DNA from: Pedobacter schmidteae
GTDB lineage: Bacteria; Bacteroidota; Bacteroidia; Sphingobacteriales; Sphingobacteriaceae
DNA: 64,000 bases
Assembly: GCF_900564155.1 (NCBI RefSeq)
Contig: NZ_LS999839.1
Span: 3,531,097 to 3,595,096 of the forward strand
Direction of reading: 5' to 3'
Shown: positions 42,914 through 51,813 of the stretch, piece by piece
How the letters are laid out: each line of letters begins with the position of its first letter
Position numbering within the stretch: the first letter of the stretch is position 1
The notes under the pieces: generated by a model
Seen by the model: only the letters and a program-made list of their open reading frames with translations
What the model was told of the DNA's origin: nothing
Databases searched by the model: none
Made by a program: the position numbers and the translations under genes

Positions 42914-43612
42914 TTATTGTCCGTAATAGGAATCAGCACCGTGTTTTCTTTCGTAATGCTTTTTAATGAGGGCTTCTTTTAATTTAGGTACATCGTTGCG
43001 GATCTGCTCGGTAAGCAGCGCCATACGTCCCACTTCTTCCAGCACAGCACTGTTGTATACCGCTTTTTCGGCTGTTTTTCCCCAGGTAAAAGGAGCATGA
43101 TTACCTACCAGAATCATTTCTACCTCCTGATAACTCAAACCTGTTGCTTTGAAATGATTGATGATCTGAAAACCTGTTTCATATTCGTAGTTTCCTTTGA
43201 TCATGTCATCTGGCATAGGAGGGGCGCAGGGGATGTCGGCTGTCAGGTGATCTGCATGCGTAGTGCCATAAATCGGAATTGGTCGTTGCGACTGTGCCCA
43301 GGCCGTTCCGTACGTGGAATGGGTGTGTACAATGCCACCAATTTCGGTCCAATGTTTATACAGTACCGCATGGGTTTGGGTGTCCGATGAAGGGCGAAGT
43401 GTGCCTTCAACAGTGTGGCCATCAAAGTCAATAATCACCATTTTTTCTGGTGTTAGTTCGTCGTATGCCACACCGCTGGGTTTTATGGCAAATACCCCCT
43501 TGCTTCGGTCGGCCGCGCTGGCATTACCGAAGGTAAATAGCACCAGGCCCAGTTTGGGTAACTGCATATTTGCCTGGTAAGCTTTTTCTTTAATGTCTTG
43601 ATAATTGCTCAT
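42914..43612 (-). CDS. araD: L-ribulose-5-phosphate 4-epimerase
   Basis: This 232-residue class II aldolase-fold enzyme converts L-ribulose 5-phosphate to D-xylulose 5-phosphate, which enters the pentose phosphate pathway. The zinc-binding region HTHSTYGTAWAQ with two His, PIYGTTHADHL, and the later GNHAPFTWGKTAEKAV segment with the third His are present. Phosphate-binding residues around LFTFGNASAADR and KPSGVAYDEL fit the family. It lies between araB (18 nt) and araA (31 nt). Confidence 0.96.
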   Translation of the reverse strand: MSNYQDIKEKAYQANMQLPKLGLVLFTFGNASAADRSKGVFAIKPSGVAYDELTPEKMVIIDFDGHTVEGTLRPSSDTQTHAVLYKHWTEIGGIVHTHSTYGTAWAQSQRPIPIYGTTHADHLTADIPCAPPMPDDMIKGNYEYETGFQIINHFKATGLSYQEVEMILVGNHAPFTWGKTAEKAVYNSAVLEEVGRMALLTEQIRNDVPKLKEALIKKHYERKHGADSYYGQ

Positions 43613-43630
43613 CTGTAGGTACTGATGTGA

Positions 43631-45331
43631 TTAAACATTTGCTGTGATGTGGTGTTCAGTTCTGGTCTTTGTTTCAATGAAGGCACCTAATGCTTTGTAT
43701 TGCTCGAAACGGGTTTTGTAATAAGCTACCTTTTCCGGCTCCGGTTGATATTCCCTGTCAAAACCACTGCCCATATCTTTCATCGCATCTTCCACACTTG
43801 GGTACAGGCCTGCGGCTACAGCGGCAAACATGGCAGCGCCCAGTGCGCAGGTATGTTCAAACTGGTGTACTTTGATGGGCATGTTCAGTACATTTGCCAT
43901 GGTTTGCATCACAAAAGGCGACTTTTTGGCCACCCCACCAATACCAATAATACCTTTTACCGGAATACCCTCTTCTATAAAACGGTCAACAATGTTTTTG
44001 GCACCAAAACAAGTTGCCTCTACCAATGCCCTGAATATACGGGGGGCGTCGCTGCCTAAATCGAGATTGCTGATCGCTCCTTTTAATTCCTGGTTGGCGT
44101 CTGGTGTCCTTCTCCCGTTCAGCCAGTCTACCGCCAGTTCATCATCGGCTGTTTGGGGCAAAGCCGAAGCCTGTTTGCTCAGTTCAGGAATAAGTTGGTC
44201 CAGTAATTCCTGCTCCAATGCCAGGCGCGTACTTTCATCCAGTAAAGCCGAATGGCGCAGCAGGTTTTTCAAAGGCCAGGCCAAAACTTCCTTAAACCAG
44301 GCATACACATCGCCAAAGGCCGATTGTCCTGCTTCCAGCCCCAACATACCAGGAATAACAGAACCGTTTACCTGTCCGCAAATGCCTTTTATCAATTTCC
44401 CATCAATATCAGCTTTCGGTACGGTCAAAATATCGCAGGTAGATGTTCCCATTACCTTGCTCAAAAAATAAGGTTCTATTTGTCCGCCAACAGCACCCAT
44501 GTGGGCATCAAATGCACCCACACTCACTACAACATCAGTGCTTAATCCCAGGCGCGCAGCCCAGTCGGCAGTCAGTGTGCCGGCCTGCTCGTCGGCAGTA
44601 TAGGTTTCCTGATACAACCTGTCGGTAAAACCATCCAGCAAAGGATCCAGTGCAGCAAAGAAATCATTGGGTGGTAACCCATCAAAGGCTTCCGCCCAAA
44701 GCGCTTTATGACCTGCAGCACAACGGCTTCTTTTCATCTCCAAAATATCGCGGCCACCGGTCAGTAGAAATGGGATCCAGTCACAATGCTCTACCCAGGA
44801 ATAACAGGCTGCTTTTACCGCTTCATCGGCGCGTAAAATATGGAGCAACTTGGCCCAGAACCATTCCGACGAATATATTCCGCCGCAATATTGAAGGTAG
44901 TTGATGTTATATTTAGCCGCATGTTGATTGATTTGTATGGCCTCTTTTACCGAAGTATGGTCCTTCCAAAGTACAAACATGGCATTCGGATTTTGCTCAA
45001 ATTCGGGCAGCAAGGCCAAAGGCACGCCTTGTCGGTTTACAGCTACCGGAGTAGATCCGGTTGTATCTACCGCAATTGCCCGAATGGAGGGGGCAACCCC
45101 TGCACCGGCTTTACGGATACAGTCTTTTATGCTCTGTTCCAGTCCTTCAATATAGTCTAACGGATGTTGTCTGAATTGGTTGTCTGCCGGATCGCAGAAT
45201 AAACCCTTCTGCCAGCGTGGATAATAGAAAACGGATGAAGCCAGCTCTGCTCCATTGCTTGCGTTGATGATTACTGAACGCACAGAATCCGATCCATAAT
45301 CAATCCCAATAACGTATTGATCTTTGCTCAT
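43631..45331 (-). CDS. araB: ribulokinase (FGGY family)
   Basis: This 566-residue kinase phosphorylates L-ribulose at position 5 using ATP. The N-terminal ATPase motif is VIGIDYGSDSVRSVIIN. GAFDAHMGAVGG and the glycine-rich GIIGIGGVAKKSPFVMQTMANVL segment with Lys/Ser mark the FGGY C-terminal lobe, and TCALGAAMFAAVAAG closes it. The length equals that of E. coli AraB (566). It is 18 nt upstream of araD, and a palindrome fitting the AraR site (45339-45367) lies just ahead of it. Confidence 0.95.
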   Translation of the reverse strand: MSKDQYVIGIDYGSDSVRSVIINASNGAELASSVFYYPRWQKGLFCDPADNQFRQHPLDYIEGLEQSIKDCIRKAGAGVAPSIRAIAVDTTGSTPVAVNRQGVPLALLPEFEQNPNAMFVLWKDHTSVKEAIQINQHAAKYNINYLQYCGGIYSSEWFWAKLLHILRADEAVKAACYSWVEHCDWIPFLLTGGRDILEMKRSRCAAGHKALWAEAFDGLPPNDFFAALDPLLDGFTDRLYQETYTADEQAGTLTADWAARLGLSTDVVVSVGAFDAHMGAVGGQIEPYFLSKVMGTSTCDILTVPKADIDGKLIKGICGQVNGSVIPGMLGLEAGQSAFGDVYAWFKEVLAWPLKNLLRHSALLDESTRLALEQELLDQLIPELSKQASALPQTADDELAVDWLNGRRTPDANQELKGAISNLDLGSDAPRIFRALVEATCFGAKNIVDRFIEEGIPVKGIIGIGGVAKKSPFVMQTMANVLNMPIKVHQFEHTCALGAAMFAAVAAGLYPSVEDAMKDMGSGFDREYQPEPEKVAYYKTRFEQYKALGAFIETKTRTEHHITANV

Positions 45332-45338
45332 ATTTAGT

Positions 45339-45367
45339 TAAATAAACGTCTAATTAACGTTTATTTA
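45339..45367. promoter_or_regulatory. 11-bp-arm palindrome ahead of araB, probable AraR operator
   Basis: TAAATAAACGT (45339-45349) and ACGTTTATTTA (45357-45367) are exact inverted copies with a 7-nt spacer. The site starts 8 nt before the araB start codon on the minus strand, between the Nudix-type regulator and the kinase, which is where the regulator of an arabinose operon would bind. Confidence 0.7.
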
Positions 45368-45419
45368 TTTAAATAAAAGAATTTATTTAAAGATTGCCCG
45401 GGAATGAGCTAAAACCTTA

Positions 45420-46130
45420 TTATACAGATATTAATTTATCGGGGTTCGGGATGATGTTGAGGAAGGCCTGGAAGTTGGCCTGATACTTTTTCTTATCCAG
45501 CTTAAAATAAAATGCTCCTTTTTTTGAGCCCGACTTGTCTTTTTCAGCCAATTTAATGAGCAGCTTGGTGGCAGTTAGTTTTCGGATAAAATTCCGGTTG
45601 TCAATCTGGGTGTTATACACATCTTCATACAGATTTTGCAATTGTGGTATGGTAAACTTATTGGGCAAAAGTTCAAAAAGAATAGGGTGGAGGGCTGCTT
45701 TATACCGGATTTTCTTTTTTGCAGTTTCTACCATCTCTTCATGGTCAAAAATAAGTTGTGGCGTATCTTTTAAGGGAAACCATTCGGCGTGGTACAAGTC
45801 GTTAATCTGCGCCTGATACTTGTGGATATCGATCAACGCGAAATAGGTAACCGATAGGGTTCGTTCAATAGGATCCCGCAAAGGATTTCCATAGGCTTGT
45901 ATCTGTTCCAGATAAACGCCCTTTAAGCCGGTCAGCTGGGTTAGCACACGATTGGCGGCACCATCCAAACTTTCTTCCGGTCTTACAAAACCACCCATCA
46001 AACTCCATTTGTCTTTTTCAGGTTCAAATCCCCTTTTAATCAGTAATATTTTTAAATGTTCCCCGTCAAAACCAAATACTATACAGTCTACTGCAATTAA
46101 AAAGCGGGTTTGGTCGGCATATTTCTTCAT
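45420..46130 (-). CDS. araR: Nudix-type arabinose regulator (AraR/NrtR family)
   Basis: This 236-residue protein has an N-terminal Nudix fold (about 8-140) and a C-terminal winged helix-turn-helix (about 150-230, with FTIPQLQNLYEDVYNTQIDNRNFIRKL). The Nudix box is degenerate: GGFVRPEESLDGAANRVLTQLTGL keeps the early Gly and Glu but lacks the REUxEE glutamates, so catalysis is unlikely. Nudix-related AraR of Bacteroides thetaiotaomicron is a known repressor relieved by L-arabinose, and the gene here is directly upstream of araB, araD and araA. The assignment as AraR is by family and context. Confidence 0.88.
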   Translation of the reverse strand: MKKYADQTRFLIAVDCIVFGFDGEHLKILLIKRGFEPEKDKWSLMGGFVRPEESLDGAANRVLTQLTGLKGVYLEQIQAYGNPLRDPIERTLSVTYFALIDIHKYQAQINDLYHAEWFPLKDTPQLIFDHEEMVETAKKKIRYKAALHPILFELLPNKFTIPQLQNLYEDVYNTQIDNRNFIRKLTATKLLIKLAEKDKSGSKKGAFYFKLDKKKYQANFQAFLNIIPNPDKLISV

Positions 46131-46157
46131 AAAAGGTTATTTTTTAGGTCAATTTAT

Positions 46158-46203
46158 ATATGGTATCTGTCTAACGGTAAATATGGTATCTGTCTAACGG
46201 TAA
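46158..46203. repeat. two tandem 23-bp direct repeats
   Basis: The unit ATATGGTATCTGTCTAACGG plus TAA occurs twice head to tail (46158-46180 and 46181-46203) with no mismatch, then ATAT begins a third. It lies between the divergent regulator and epimerase genes, 28 nt from the regulator start. It could be a paired operator or a recent short duplication. Confidence 0.7.
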
Positions 46204-46234
46204 ATATATCATATTGTTGAATATTAATTGTTGT

Positions 46235-46265
46235 TTTGACATTTAATATTCTTTTTATACATTAG
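46235..46265 (+). promoter_or_regulatory. candidate promoter of the aldose epimerase gene
   Basis: TTTG (46235-46238) and TACATTAG (46258-46265, 7 of 8 to TAnnTTTG) are 19 nt apart, the spacing expected for the main Bacteroidota sigma factor. The start codon lies 29 nt downstream. Confidence 0.45.
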
Positions 46266-46294
46266 TCATACGATCAAATATAAAAAAAGACTGT

Positions 46295-47473
46295 ATGAAC
46301 AAGAATTTCAATTCAATCTGTTTAATTTTTATTTCTATATGGGCATTAAGCAGCTGCGGAAATGCAGATCAAACCAATAGCGCTGTTGTTGCCGATACTA
46401 TAGCGGTTCCAACTGCAGGTATTCCCGATTCGGCCAGTTTTAAAGGTGATGTTGAAGGGAAAGCAGTAGCCCTGTATGTCTTAAAAAATAAAAATGGTGT
46501 GCAGGTGGCCATTACCAATTATGGTGGGCGTATCGTATCGTTAATGGTACCTGATAAAAATCATCATTTTGTAGATGTTGTTTTAGGCTACGATAAACTA
46601 AAATCTTATCAGAAAAAAGGGGAACCGTTTTTTGGTGCGCTCATTGGTCGCTATGGCAACCGTATTGCCAAAGGGAAATTTACATTAGATGGTAAAACCT
46701 ATCAGTTGCAATTAAACGATGGGGTAAATACACTTCATGGCGGAACTGACGGTTTTTACAGCAAAGTATGGGATGCCAAAAAGATAAATGATCAATTGCT
46801 CGAACTGGTCTATTTCTCTAAAGATGGAGAGGCCGGTTATCCCGGCAATTTAACGGTTAAGGTAACTTATGAATTAACAGGCGACAACGAGCTGAAGATA
46901 AGCTACGCGGCAACAACTGATAAAAATACCATAGTTAATTTAACCAATCATGCCTATTTTAACCTGAACGGTGCAGGCGACTCAACCATTACCGATCATT
47001 TACTGATGATCAATGCAGATAGTTTTACACCGGTTGATTCGACTTTGATTCCTACCGGAAAAATTGAAAAAGTTGCCGGAACACCGTTTGATTTTAATAA
47101 GGCGATATCAATTGGCGAAAGGATCAATGCCGATAATCAACAATTGAAATATGGTAAAGGTTATGACCATAATTTTGTATTGCGAAAAGGTAAAGGGCTA
47201 CATAAAGTAGCCACGGTTACCAGTCCCAAAACAGGCATCGTAATGGATGTGCTTACCGAAGAACCCGGTCTGCAGTTTTATAGTGGTAATTTTTTAACCG
47301 GTAAGGATAAAGATGGTAAAGGTAACATCACCTATCCGCACCGTTCGGCCTTTTGCCTGGAAACCCAGCATTTTCCTGATGCACCAAATCAGCCAGCTTT
47401 TGCATCAACAGAGTTGAAACCCCGAACGGAATATAAAACCCTAACCATTTATCGGTTTAGTGTACAGCCGTAA
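46295..47473 (+). CDS. galM: aldose 1-epimerase, lipoprotein
   Basis: This 392-residue enzyme interconverts alpha and beta anomers of free sugars. A lipoprotein signal ends in lipobox LSSC (Cys21), placing it in the envelope rather than the cytoplasm. Substrate and catalytic regions match the family: YGNRIAKGKFTLDG, LHGGTDGF, VNLTNHAYFNLNG with the catalytic His, and FCLETQHFPDAPNQPAF with the catalytic Glu. It is divergent from the arabinose operon and probably prepares released sugar for uptake by the symporter. A strong terminator follows. Confidence 0.93.
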   Translation: MNKNFNSICLIFISIWALSSCGNADQTNSAVVADTIAVPTAGIPDSASFKGDVEGKAVALYVLKNKNGVQVAITNYGGRIVSLMVPDKNHHFVDVVLGYDKLKSYQKKGEPFFGALIGRYGNRIAKGKFTLDGKTYQLQLNDGVNTLHGGTDGFYSKVWDAKKINDQLLELVYFSKDGEAGYPGNLTVKVTYELTGDNELKISYAATTDKNTIVNLTNHAYFNLNGAGDSTITDHLLMINADSFTPVDSTLIPTGKIEKVAGTPFDFNKAISIGERINADNQQLKYGKGYDHNFVLRKGKGLHKVATVTSPKTGIVMDVLTEEPGLQFYSGNFLTGKDKDGKGNITYPHRSAFCLETQHFPDAPNQPAFASTELKPRTEYKTLTIYRFSVQP

Positions 47474-47479
47474 ACAAGT

Positions 47480-47530
47480 CGTTATCCTGACCACGCAGTA
47501 GCTGCGAAGCAAAATAAATTCAGAATGACG
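47480..47530. repeat. REP-like imperfect inverted repeat
   Basis: CGTTATCCTGA (47480-47490) and TCAGAATGACG (47520-47530) are inverted copies with two mismatches, and CGCAG/CTGCG (47494-47506) forms a small stem between them. GTCATTCTGAA-type ends like these are frequent in Bacteroidota intergenic regions, but that recollection needs a genome search. Confidence 0.4.
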
Positions 47531-47551
47531 AGAAATTCGATTGAACTCGAT

Positions 47552-47586
47552 AAAAGGCATTGTATTCCAAAATACAATGCCTTTTT
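47552..47586 (+). terminator. rho-independent terminator after galM
   Basis: A perfect 15-bp stem (47552-47566 with 47571-47585) encloses the loop CCAA and ends in TTTTT. It closes the epimerase transcript. Confidence 0.9.
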
Positions 47587-47653
47587 GCTTGGCTCCGTTC
47601 AGGAATATGAAAGTAAAACCATATTTTTACCCTGAACCAAATCCAGATTATTC

Positions 47654-50600
47654 ATGTTCCCATTATTTTTTTGGAATAGACTGCTGCCAATCTTCCTGCT
47701 TCTGCTGGGATATGGGCAGGTCTTTGCCCAAAAAGACAGGATCAGTTTTAAACACCTGACTGTAGAAAATGGACTTTCACAAAGTAGCGTGCTTTCTATT
47801 GCGCAGGATAGTATGGGCTTTATGTGGTTTGGTACCAAAGATGGATTGAACAAATACAATACCCGGAACTTTGAAATTTATAAAAGGGAAAAAGGAAACC
47901 GCTCGTCCCTAAGTAGTGGGCAAAACATCAATGCTTTATTGACAGATAGTAAAGGGAACCTTTGGATAGGTACACAAAAAGGCCTCAATAAATATTTACC
48001 CGAAACCAATTCCTTTAAGCGCTACCAGCACAATCCGAAGAAAGCAGGCAGCATCAGTAATAATGTCGTCAGAAGCATTTTTGAAGATAAAGCCGGCCAT
48101 ATCTGGGTGGGTACCGATAGCGGATTGAACAGGTTAAACAACGATAACAAATTTACCCGATTTTTACCTGGAAAGGGGCCGCAGTCCGGTTTGGCACACC
48201 ATCTGGTCAAATCGGTTTGCCAGGACTACGAAGGAGCCATGTGGGTGGGTACACAGCAAGGTCTCACAAAAATAGAGATCAAAAATGGAAAATATCAGTT
48301 CCGTTCCTATTACCATAAAAAAGGTGATCCGACCAGCCTCATTGACAATGACATCAGTGTGGTTTATGAAGATCCTAAACGCAATCTTTGGATTGGCGCC
48401 CACAACAGTGGTTTAGAACTGTTTAATCGCAAGGAGGATACTTTCAGGCATTTTATGTCGAAAAAAGGTGACCCAAATAGCATCAGCAGTAATGTAGTCA
48501 GAAGAATTGCAACAGATAGAGAAGGGAAACTATGGATTTCTACCTTGCATGGCATCAACATCCTCGACACTGAAAACTTTAAGTTCAGTGTGCTCAATCA
48601 CAATCCTGAAGATCCGGGTAGTTTAAACCACAATTCCATTTACGATATTCTGGAGGATGCAACCGGATCTATGTGGGTAGGTACCTATTTTGGTGGCGTA
48701 AATTTTTATCATGCCAATGCCACGCCTTTTCGTGTGTATAAAACCGGTGTCGGCAAAAATAGCATCAGTAGCAATGTGGTTAGCGCTATTGTGGAGGACA
48801 AAAAACACAATTTATGGATAGGTACTGAAGCCGAAGGACTTAACTATTTTGACCGGATTACCGGAATGTTTACCAACTTTAAACACGATACCGAAAATCC
48901 AAATTCATTAAGTTCTAACCTGGTAAAAGCCATTTCCATTGGCAGAGATGGTAAGGTATGGATCGCTACTTATGAGGGGGGATTGGATGTGTATCAACCG
49001 GATACCAAAACTTTTAAACATTACCGTACCAATTACGACGACCCAACGGCATTAAATTCCAACCGTATTGTGTGCTTGCTGCATGACAGCAAAAACCGTT
49101 TGTGGATAGGTACCCGGGCACAGGGTATTTTTATATACAATGAAAAGGAAAACAACTTTACACCCTACAGCAATTCGAGCAGTCACCACGAATTAAAATT
49201 CCTGAAGTACTTTTTTGAAGACAGCAAAAAAAACATCTGGATTACCACCAATACAGGTACCTATATCCTCGATCCGTATTCCAATAAAATAAGGACCTTT
49301 ACGGTGGACGATAACAGCTCGAAATTTGATGACATCAATATCATTAAGGAAGATTCACGTGGCATTATCTGGTTGGGTAGTTACGATGATGGATTGATCC
49401 GCTACGATCCCTCAAAATATAAAATCAAGTTTTATACCACCAAACATGGCCTGCCCAGTAATGTTATCCTGGGGATTTTAGAAGATGACCAACGGAATTT
49501 ATGGATCAGTACCGACAATGGCCTGGTTAAGTTTGACCGTAAAATATTTAAAACCTATACTGTAGAAGATGGTTTGCCCGGCAATGTGTTCAATTACAAT
49601 TCCTTTTATAAGGATAGTAAAGGTGAATTCTTTTTTGGCGGGTATAGCGGTCTGGTCAGCTTTTTCCCTGATCAGATTAAAGAAAACAAAAGGATTCCAA
49701 AAGTGATCTTTACCCGCCTAAGGTTATTTAATAAAACAGTGGTTATTGGAGATGAAAGTAACCTGCTCAGTAAAAACATCAGTTTAACCAAAGAAATTAC
49801 CTTTTCCCATGCGCAGAATATCTTTAGTATCGAATTTGCAGTACTTAATTACATTAAATCGGAAAAAAATAAATATGCCTATAAACTGGAGGGATTGGAT
49901 AAAGAGTGGAATTATGTAACCACACCTATAGCCACTTTTTACAATCTGCCTTCGGGTACCTATAAACTGCTGATCAAAGGGGCTAACAATGATGGGGTGT
50001 GGACCAATGAACTTCAGCAGCTGATCATCCATATCCAGCCGCCCTTCTGGAAAACATGGTGGGCATATCTCATTTATGCTTTGTTCCTTTCCGGTATCCT
50101 TTTCCTGGTGTTCAGGTTTTTATGGATCCGGGCTTTGCTCAGAAAAGAACACGAAGTGTACCAGATGAAAATGGATTTCTTTACCAATGTTTCTCATGAA
50201 ATCAGAACCCCGTTAACGCTGATCATCGGACCACTTGAGCATTTGATTAACGACACCAAAGAACATCCAAGGATCAATCGTCGTCTCCTGACAGTTAAAA
50301 AGAATGCAGGTCGCTTAACCCGCCTGGTCAATGAACTGATGGATTTCAGAAAACAGGAAGCCGGCAAAATGACCTTAATGGTAAGCCCCGAAAACATAGT
50401 CGAATTTGCCAAAGAGATTTATTTGTCCTTCCAGTACCTGGCCATCAGACACCATATTGATTATCAGTTTGTCAGTGCCGAGGAGCATATCGAAGTTTTC
50501 TTTGATCCGGGGCAGCTGGAAAAGGTATTTTTTAATCTTTTGTCCAACGCATTTAAGTTTACACCCGAGTATGGGGTTATTATCCTTACGGTAAAAAGGG

Positions 50601-51745
50601 CCGAAAAAGGATATGTAGAAATTACAGTACTGGATAATGGAAAGGGAATTCCGGAAGAAAGCAGGGACAAGCTGTTTACCAATTTTTATCAGGTAAAAGA
50701 TCCGCTTTCCCGAAACAGCGGAACCGGGATTGGACTGGCGCTGTCTAAAAAAATTGCCAGGTTACATCACGGCGACCTGGTCCTGCTGCCCGCTACAGCA
50801 TTAGCCGAACAGCAGTCACAAACCTGTTTCAGCCTGAGATTAAAAACAGGAAACAGCCATTTTAAAAAGGAAGAGGTTGTTTCGCAATTTGTGAATGTTG
50901 AAAATCCGGTACTGTATCAGGTACCGCAGGATTTGGAAGAACTGCCCGATTTGGAACCGGTGGAAGACAACATTGGGGAAGACAGAATTACGCTGCTTAT
51001 CGTAGAAGACAATAAGGAAATCCGAGACTTTATCCGGCAATCGTTAAAGCCCTTTTATCATATTCTGGATGCTGAAGATGGTGAGCAGGGGACACAATTG
51101 GCATTCGAAAGAATACCTGATATTATTGTCAGCGACGTGATGATGCCGGTGATGGACGGACTGGAGTTGTGCCGGGTATTGAAAACAGATCCCCGTACCA
51201 GCCATATTCCCATCATTCTGCTCACGGCCCGCTCGGGAAACATACATGAAGTAAGTGGATTAAAAACAGGGGCAGAGGCATACATTACCAAACCTTTCAG
51301 CATTGATGTGCTGCAACTGAACATCAACAACCTGCTTACTCTGCAAAGCAATATGCGCAGGAAATTTAGTCAGCAAATTACGCTGCAGCCTTCCAACATC
51401 CTGATCGAATCAACAGATGAGGAGTTCTTAAATAAGATCATGGCCATTATTGAACATAACTTCAGTATGGATGATTTTAATGTCAATACCCTGGCCGCCG
51501 AAGTAGGGATGAGTACACCAATCCTGTATAAAAAAATTAAAGCACTAACAGGTTTAACGGTCAACAATTTCATTAAATCTGTTCGTTTAAAAAGGGCCGC
51601 GCAGCTACTGAAGCAAAATACATATACGGTTTATGAAGTGGCTTATATGGTTGGTTTTAGCGACAGCAAATACTTTAGTAAAGAGTTCATCAAGCAATTT
51701 GGACGCACACCAAGCGATTACGGTATGGAAGACGATCAGGCCTGA
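47654..51745 (+). CDS. hybrid two-component system sensor/regulator (HTCS)
   Basis: This 1363-residue protein joins sensor, kinase, receiver and DNA-binding parts in one chain. A signal/anchor (about 1-24) leads into a periplasmic two-bladed propeller built from repeats of the type NLWIGT..GLN (about 30-690), then a Y_Y_Y domain (about 700-785) and a transmembrane helix (about 800-828). The kinase core has His848 in NVSHEIRTPL, and ATP-binding motifs DNGKGIPEE and GTGIGLALSKK. The receiver has Asp1161 in IIVSDVMMPVMDG. An AraC helix-turn-helix ends it (about 1255-1360). HTCS proteins bind glycan fragments and switch on nearby PUL genes, here presumably the SusC/SusD/GH97 genes downstream. Confidence 0.95.
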   Translation: MFPLFFWNRLLPIFLLLLGYGQVFAQKDRISFKHLTVENGLSQSSVLSIAQDSMGFMWFGTKDGLNKYNTRNFEIYKREKGNRSSLSSGQNINALLTDSKGNLWIGTQKGLNKYLPETNSFKRYQHNPKKAGSISNNVVRSIFEDKAGHIWVGTDSGLNRLNNDNKFTRFLPGKGPQSGLAHHLVKSVCQDYEGAMWVGTQQGLTKIEIKNGKYQFRSYYHKKGDPTSLIDNDISVVYEDPKRNLWIGAHNSGLELFNRKEDTFRHFMSKKGDPNSISSNVVRRIATDREGKLWISTLHGINILDTENFKFSVLNHNPEDPGSLNHNSIYDILEDATGSMWVGTYFGGVNFYHANATPFRVYKTGVGKNSISSNVVSAIVEDKKHNLWIGTEAEGLNYFDRITGMFTNFKHDTENPNSLSSNLVKAISIGRDGKVWIATYEGGLDVYQPDTKTFKHYRTNYDDPTALNSNRIVCLLHDSKNRLWIGTRAQGIFIYNEKENNFTPYSNSSSHHELKFLKYFFEDSKKNIWITTNTGTYILDPYSNKIRTFTVDDNSSKFDDINIIKEDSRGIIWLGSYDDGLIRYDPSKYKIKFYTTKHGLPSNVILGILEDDQRNLWISTDNGLVKFDRKIFKTYTVEDGLPGNVFNYNSFYKDSKGEFFFGGYSGLVSFFPDQIKENKRIPKVIFTRLRLFNKTVVIGDESNLLSKNISLTKEITFSHAQNIFSIEFAVLNYIKSEKNKYAYKLEGLDKEWNYVTTPIATFYNLPSGTYKLLIKGANNDGVWTNELQQLIIHIQPPFWKTWWAYLIYALFLSGILFLVFRFLWIRALLRKEHEVYQMKMDFFTNVSHEIRTPLTLIIGPLEHLINDTKEHPRINRRLLTVKKNAGRLTRLVNELMDFRKQEAGKMTLMVSPENIVEFAKEIYLSFQYLAIRHHIDYQFVSAEEHIEVFFDPGQLEKVFFNLLSNAFKFTPEYGVIILTVKRAEKGYVEITVLDNGKGIPEESRDKLFTNFYQVKDPLSRNSGTGIGLALSKKIARLHHGDLVLLPATALAEQQSQTCFSLRLKTGNSHFKKEEVVSQFVNVENPVLYQVPQDLEELPDLEPVEDNIGEDRITLLIVEDNKEIRDFIRQSLKPFYHILDAEDGEQGTQLAFERIPDIIVSDVMMPVMDGLELCRVLKTDPRTSHIPIILLTARSGNIHEVSGLKTGAEAYITKPFSIDVLQLNINNLLTLQSNMRRKFSQQITLQPSNILIESTDEEFLNKIMAIIEHNFSMDDFNVNTLAAEVGMSTPILYKKIKALTGLTVNNFIKSVRLKRAAQLLKQNTYTVYEVAYMVGFSDSKYFSKEFIKQFGRTPSDYGMEDDQA

Positions 51746-51813
51746 AATTCAGCAGATAGACAAAATCGCATAATAAAATGCTAATCTGAGCACAAGCTAA
51801 TGCGCTAATTTTG

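Noticed and set aside
43830..44471. 213-codon open frame on the plus strand within araB
   Set aside because: The minus strand encodes a full-length, motif-complete ribulokinase; this frame has low-complexity Ser/Pro-rich content typical of antisense frames.
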